Below, in pieces: positions 60,590 to 64,000 of a DNA stretch of 64,000 nucleotides. This DNA comes from Phoenix dactylifera (lineage: Eukaryota > Streptophyta > Magnoliopsida > Arecales > Arecaceae). Made by a program: the position numbers and the translations under genes. Position 1 is the first letter of the stretch. Each line of letters starts with the position of its first letter. The notes under the pieces are model-generated. The model saw only the letters and a list, made by a program, of their open reading frames with translations. It did not search any database and was not told the DNA's origin. The DNA lies in NCBI RefSeq assembly GCF_009389715.1, contig NC_052409.1:5073775-5137774 (forward strand). The letters run 5' to 3'.

Positions 60590-62037
60590 TAGGGCTGGAA
60601 GTGGGCTCGGGCCGGCCCGAAGCCCATCGGGTCGGGCCGCTTGCGGGCCGGGCTATGGGCTAGACCCAATGAATTTCGGGCCGGGCTCGGGCTGCAAACT
60701 TAAGCCCAATTTTATTTCGGGCCGGGCTCGGGTTTTCCATTGGCTCGGCCCGGGCCCGGACCAAGCCCGAGCCCAATGCCAGCCCGAACCGAAATAAAAT
60801 CACGGCCCAAACGGGCTGGCCCAAACGGTTTGTTAGGATCTTTTTGGGCCTTTTTTTCCTTCTTGGCCTGTCTTTTGCTACTCTTATCTGCCTTAATAGC
60901 AGCCTTGCGTTTCCCAACCTTCCTGAAATAAAGAAACTTCAAATATATTTCTAGAACAACATAGCATGCTGAAAACCTCTCTTCTGCAAAGGGATCTTGG
61001 CTACAGTAAAATCCTTAATGTTGAACGTGCAGAAGAAGGACCTTCCGTCATAACATATATTTGTTTCACTCATAGGAAATACTCATATAATTACAAAATG
61101 ACCACTTGTGTGCCCCAGCCTTGCTGCAAATGTGCCTAGAACCTCGTGTGTGCATCTGCACTTAAACTCAGTGTTTCCATGCTCCATAGGCTCAATCAGT
61201 TTACTCAGCAAATAAGATGGATCATAAGCCATCATCACAAACAGAAAGTATTGTAAGCTACAACAGCAGATAGGATGAAGTTAGCAATTTCATCGCAAAG
61301 GTTGACTGGATGCAGCATTAAAAAAGCTCAAGTAACCTGTCATCAGCTAGCTTCAGTACTTCCTTAGTTTCCTTCTTTGTTGCCCCTTTTCCCTTTCCTC
61401 CCTTCATTTTCAGGTGGAGTTCCTGTTACAACGAGGTTCAACAAAACAATGAAACCTTGCAACCACAAGAAGTTGCTAGTTAGAAATGGAAATGACAGCA
61501 GCTGTAGACTAATAATAAGAAGAAACATTAACTGTCTAAGAGCAATATAAGCTATGGCAAGAACCAGGGGATGCACCATATAACTTGATGCATGTATTAA
61601 CTATTCAATAAGCTATCTAACCAACGCGACAGGGAAAAAATGTATTGGACTGAAAAAAAAAAGTTGCTGAGATGATAAAGGATATGAAATAGAAGGGCAT
61701 GACATTCGAAGTAAACTCATCAAAGCAAAGAACTTCCAGATACTAAATCAGAGAGAATCTTAGTAAATGCACTCAGATAAACCTTAAGGGGTCCCTTATT
61801 ACTGAACTAAAAGTCTTGTGAGAAAAATAAATGACACAAGGTTCAAAAAGCCCTTCAGAGGTCAAATGAAAGAAAAGCCCAAACGGGCTGGCCCAAATGG
61901 GCTCGGGCCGAGCTCGGGCCGGGCTCGTTCCTGTAAAATTGTTTGGGCCTCGGCCCGGCCCGAAGCCTGAAAAAAAATTTCGGGCCGGGCTTGGGTAGGG
62001 GTGTGGCCCGGCCCGGCCCGGCCCACTTCCAGCCCTA
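60590..62037. mobile_element. Non-autonomous hAT element (1,448 bp) carrying an HMGB fragment
   Basis: It begins TAGGGCTGGAAGTGGGC and ends GCCCACTTCCAGCCCTA, a 17-bp perfect inverted repeat. It is flanked by an exact 8-bp target duplication, ATCCTTGC (60582-60589 and 62038-62045), as expected of hAT. GC-rich sub-terminal zones of about 180-240 bp at each end are built of CGGGCCGGGCTCGGGC-type words. Between them is normal-composition host DNA including an HMGB gene fragment. There is no transposase. It is inserted in intron 4 of the ROP gene, and the captured gene runs antisense to ROP. The intact ends and duplication indicate a relatively young insertion. Confidence 0.93.
60826..61407 (-). 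pseudogene. Captured HMGB-type gene fragment (exon 1, intron 1, part of exon 2)
   Basis: The minus-strand exon 61407-61337 reads MKGGKGKGATKKETKEVLKL, then ADD, ending at a GT donor. The minus-strand exon from 60922, after a CAG acceptor, reads KVGKRKAAIKADKSSKRQAK and ends KDPNKP at 60826. The joining codon is split 2+1 and restores Arg, so the original intron was captured too. MKGGKxK and KDPNKP are hallmarks of plant HMGB proteins, just before the HMG-box (KRPPSAFFVF). The box itself is absent: coding stops at the junction with the GC-rich transposon end. The fragment cannot make a DNA-bending protein but could make a short basic peptide or antisense RNA. Confidence 0.82.
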
Positions 62038-62045
62038 ATCCTTGC

Positions 62046-64000
62046 ATTGCCAATAATTAGTGTGCCAGCCAGCACGACTGGCAAACATCCATGCCGAGAA
62101 AAGAATTCAATTGCTCTTTTTAATTAAAAATCAAATAGAGGGACATCATATGTGCCATCTTGACCCTGTGCCTGGTGCCTACACTGATTTGGCACGAACC
62201 AGCAGTGCCTAGAGCTTAAAATCATGTCACCTCTTTTTTAACCATCTATATTGAAGTTTCTGTATTGAGGTGGATGCTTTTACTTTGTCATCATTTTCCA
62301 ATGTTTAAAAACCAAAGTGCTGTTCCTATTCATGGCTTACTCATCACATCTATAGCTGATGTAGTTGCCACAGAAGTAGCTGCTTCCATTAGAACATTAA
62401 TGGTGCAATTGATATTATTTGGCTTATTAAGTTATTCCATACTTTACCTAGATGAGACAAGGCATTTAATTAAGGTTGCACAGTTAAGTTATTCTATTCG
62501 CAAGTCGATCATATCATATAGTATTTCTTTGTGCCCTATATTGGTCTACTTTAGAAATGGTATTCTTAGTATTATTGTTCTAGACCGCTCATGCAAACAG
62601 GGAAAGAGAAGATAAAGGGTTGGGGGGGGGGGGTGTTCTACGCCCTAGAACCATGCTGGAATCCTGTATTTTTAGGTTTTGTCAATCTTTTAGAGATATT
62701 CATAACAATTTTTTGCTCAGTATCTTTATTAGATGAAATAAATCAGTTGGAGAGATCTTTCTATTATAATTGAGCTAGGTGGACAAATGTCATAACAAGA
62801 GGTCATATGACCAATTAAAAGTTGATAATACATGATCTAGAAGTTGCGCGTTGAGTGTCCCATAGGAGAAAAGTGCTGAGGTTTATATGTGATAAAAGAT
62901 GATTATAGGAAGATATTGCTTGCAACTTAATGCTTATGTTATGCTCTACTTGAAGGATGAAGGTATGGAGAACTACTTTCTGATTCCATGGTTGCGCACA
63001 TTAGTTGTTAATAGAAGAACATCAATTACTAAAGTTAGTAGTGATATTATCCATATGCTAATCCTCGCAATGACTTTTGAATTGTTGTAGACAGCTTCCT
63101 ATAAGGAAGAATGTTGATCCCTCTATATGTCTAGTTGCTTCCAATTACTAAAACTAGGTGCATATTGGGTATACAAAGTGGAATTATTGGATATAATGTT
63201 GCTATCTGGTTGCTATTTTCATGGTTTTGAAGATGATTTGCATTATTTAGAAGACATTATTTTTCACTATAAAAACAACCCTGTTTTAAATTCTTATCAT
63301 CAGATATTGTGACTCATGATTGAAAAAGTTTTGGTAAAATTCCTAATTTAGGAGTACATTGAAAGATAGAGAGATTATATGTTAGGGACTTTTTTCCCTA
63401 CAATCTATTTGAACAGTTGGCATCCTAGAGATGTTAATATGTTTTTTGAGCACCCCTCTCCTCTCTCCAAAAGAAAAAAGAGAGAGGAAAAAGATTGAAA
63501 TCAATGGAGTTTCTTACACAGTAAGTTTGTTTAAACTTAAAAAAAAATTGTACTAGCCTTGGTTTGTTCGACTGGTACCGAGGTTTGTACAGGTTGGTGA
63601 TTGGTTCGGTATGGTACCGGTACATATTGTATGAGTATGGTGCCGGTACATATTGTATGAGCAGGGGCGTATCGGACCATTGGGAGGGAGAGGGAGCGGA
63701 GGAGGAAGGAAGGAAGAGAGAGAGGAGGAGGAAGGGAGAGGTTTGCCTCGAGGGTGGCTGATAGCGTAGCGGCGTCGAAGAGGGAGGGGAGAGAGAGCAA
63801 GTGCCTGATGGGAGAGAGGGAGGAGAGAGCGGGGAGGCTTACCTTCAGGGCGGCCGACGACATTGCGGTGTTGAGTTGGTTGGGGGGGGGGAGCGAGCAA
63901 GCATTGGTGGAGAGAGAGGGAGGAGGGAGAAAGTGGGTGGAAGGCTTACCTTGTTACTAGTATTTTTACTATTTTTAGTACTATTATTGTTACTAGTATT
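62046..64000 (+). other. Rest of ROP intron 4 / right window edge
   Basis: I searched for the remaining ROP exons (expected to begin LRDDKQF or LREDKQY) and found none. A run of about 13 G lies at 62623-62635. 63565-63660 carries GTACCG repeats. 63680-63950 is a purine-rich GGAGGA/GAGAGA island with GCGGCG patches. The right edge is TACTAGTATT-rich. Confidence 0.5.
63565..63665. repeat. GTACCGGTAC-type repeat
   Basis: CGGTATGGTACCGGTACATA and GGTGCCGGTACATATTGTAT, the latter as part of an exact direct repeat (CCGGTACATATTGTATGAG, twice, 36 bp apart). Related to the blocks at 21.8 and 52.9 kb. Confidence 0.7.

Noticed and set aside
60660-60942. Minus-strand frames running through the hAT end
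   Set aside because: The first third is a real HMGB fragment, already listed. The remainder is GC-rich transposon end read as protein.
62623-62635. Run of about 13 G as a possible regulatory quadruplex
   Set aside because: A single mononucleotide run without spaced G-tracts; likely slippage or sequencing noise.

Overview
This window is nuclear DNA from a flowering plant. The genes have plant-style split structures, the intergenic DNA is AT-rich with many decayed transposons, and there is a cytosolic-type tRNA-Trp. Protein features (DUF630/632, plant SYT2, ROP GTPase, plastid DHQS) and GTACCGGTAC-type repeats fit a non-grass monocot such as a palm. That placement is an inference from style, not from a diagnostic marker.

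Layout. (1) 2.27-3.96 kb, + strand: a 4-exon POLLENLESS3/MS5/TDM1-like TPR protein. (2) 7.57-13.08 kb, +: a 4-exon DUF630/DUF632 protein of the APSR1/NRG2/REL2 family; its 3-kb third intron holds a gypsy fossil. (3) 15.57-31.19 kb, -: a complete 12-exon synaptotagmin-2-like gene, convergent with gene 2. Its two giant introns contain a fold-back transposon, a copia fossil, a LINE remnant and tandem duplications. (4) 36.58-37.17 kb, +: an uncharacterised 197-aa proline/serine-rich protein with a good TATA box. (5) 39.48-44.72 kb, -: an 8-exon plastid 3-dehydroquinate synthase (shikimate pathway) with an exact 128-bp tandem duplication across its stop codon. (6) 45.1-47.4 kb: a transposon with terminal inverted repeats, a piece of organellar large-subunit rRNA, and a scrap of copia integrase. 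(7) 49.1-51.9 kb, +: the last exons of a beta-galactosidase pseudogene, with a MITE in a coding exon and a one-base frameshift. (8) 52.26 kb: tRNA-Trp(CCA). (9) 52.3-58.2 kb: repeats and MITEs. (10) 58.64 kb to beyond the right edge, +: a ROP/RAC small GTPase whose first four exons are in the window. Its fourth intron carries a 1.45-kb hAT element with an intact 8-bp target duplication that has captured the 5' end of an HMGB chromatin-protein gene.

The genes are independent housekeeping or signalling loci and do not form a cluster: plasma-membrane contact and trafficking (SYT2), polarity signalling (ROP), aromatic amino-acid synthesis (DHQS), meiosis or sulfur-response type TPR (POLLENLESS3-like) and nitrate/phosphate/leaf-form regulation (DUF630/632).

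The most notable signals are three introns with GC instead of GT donors in three different genes, the hAT gene capture, the MITE-disrupted beta-galactosidase, and an organellar rRNA segment bracketed by a 26-bp direct repeat. I see no CRISPR, no operon-like system and no clearly new biochemical system. Exon coordinates were derived by hand from reading frame, splice dinucleotides and remembered family sequence.
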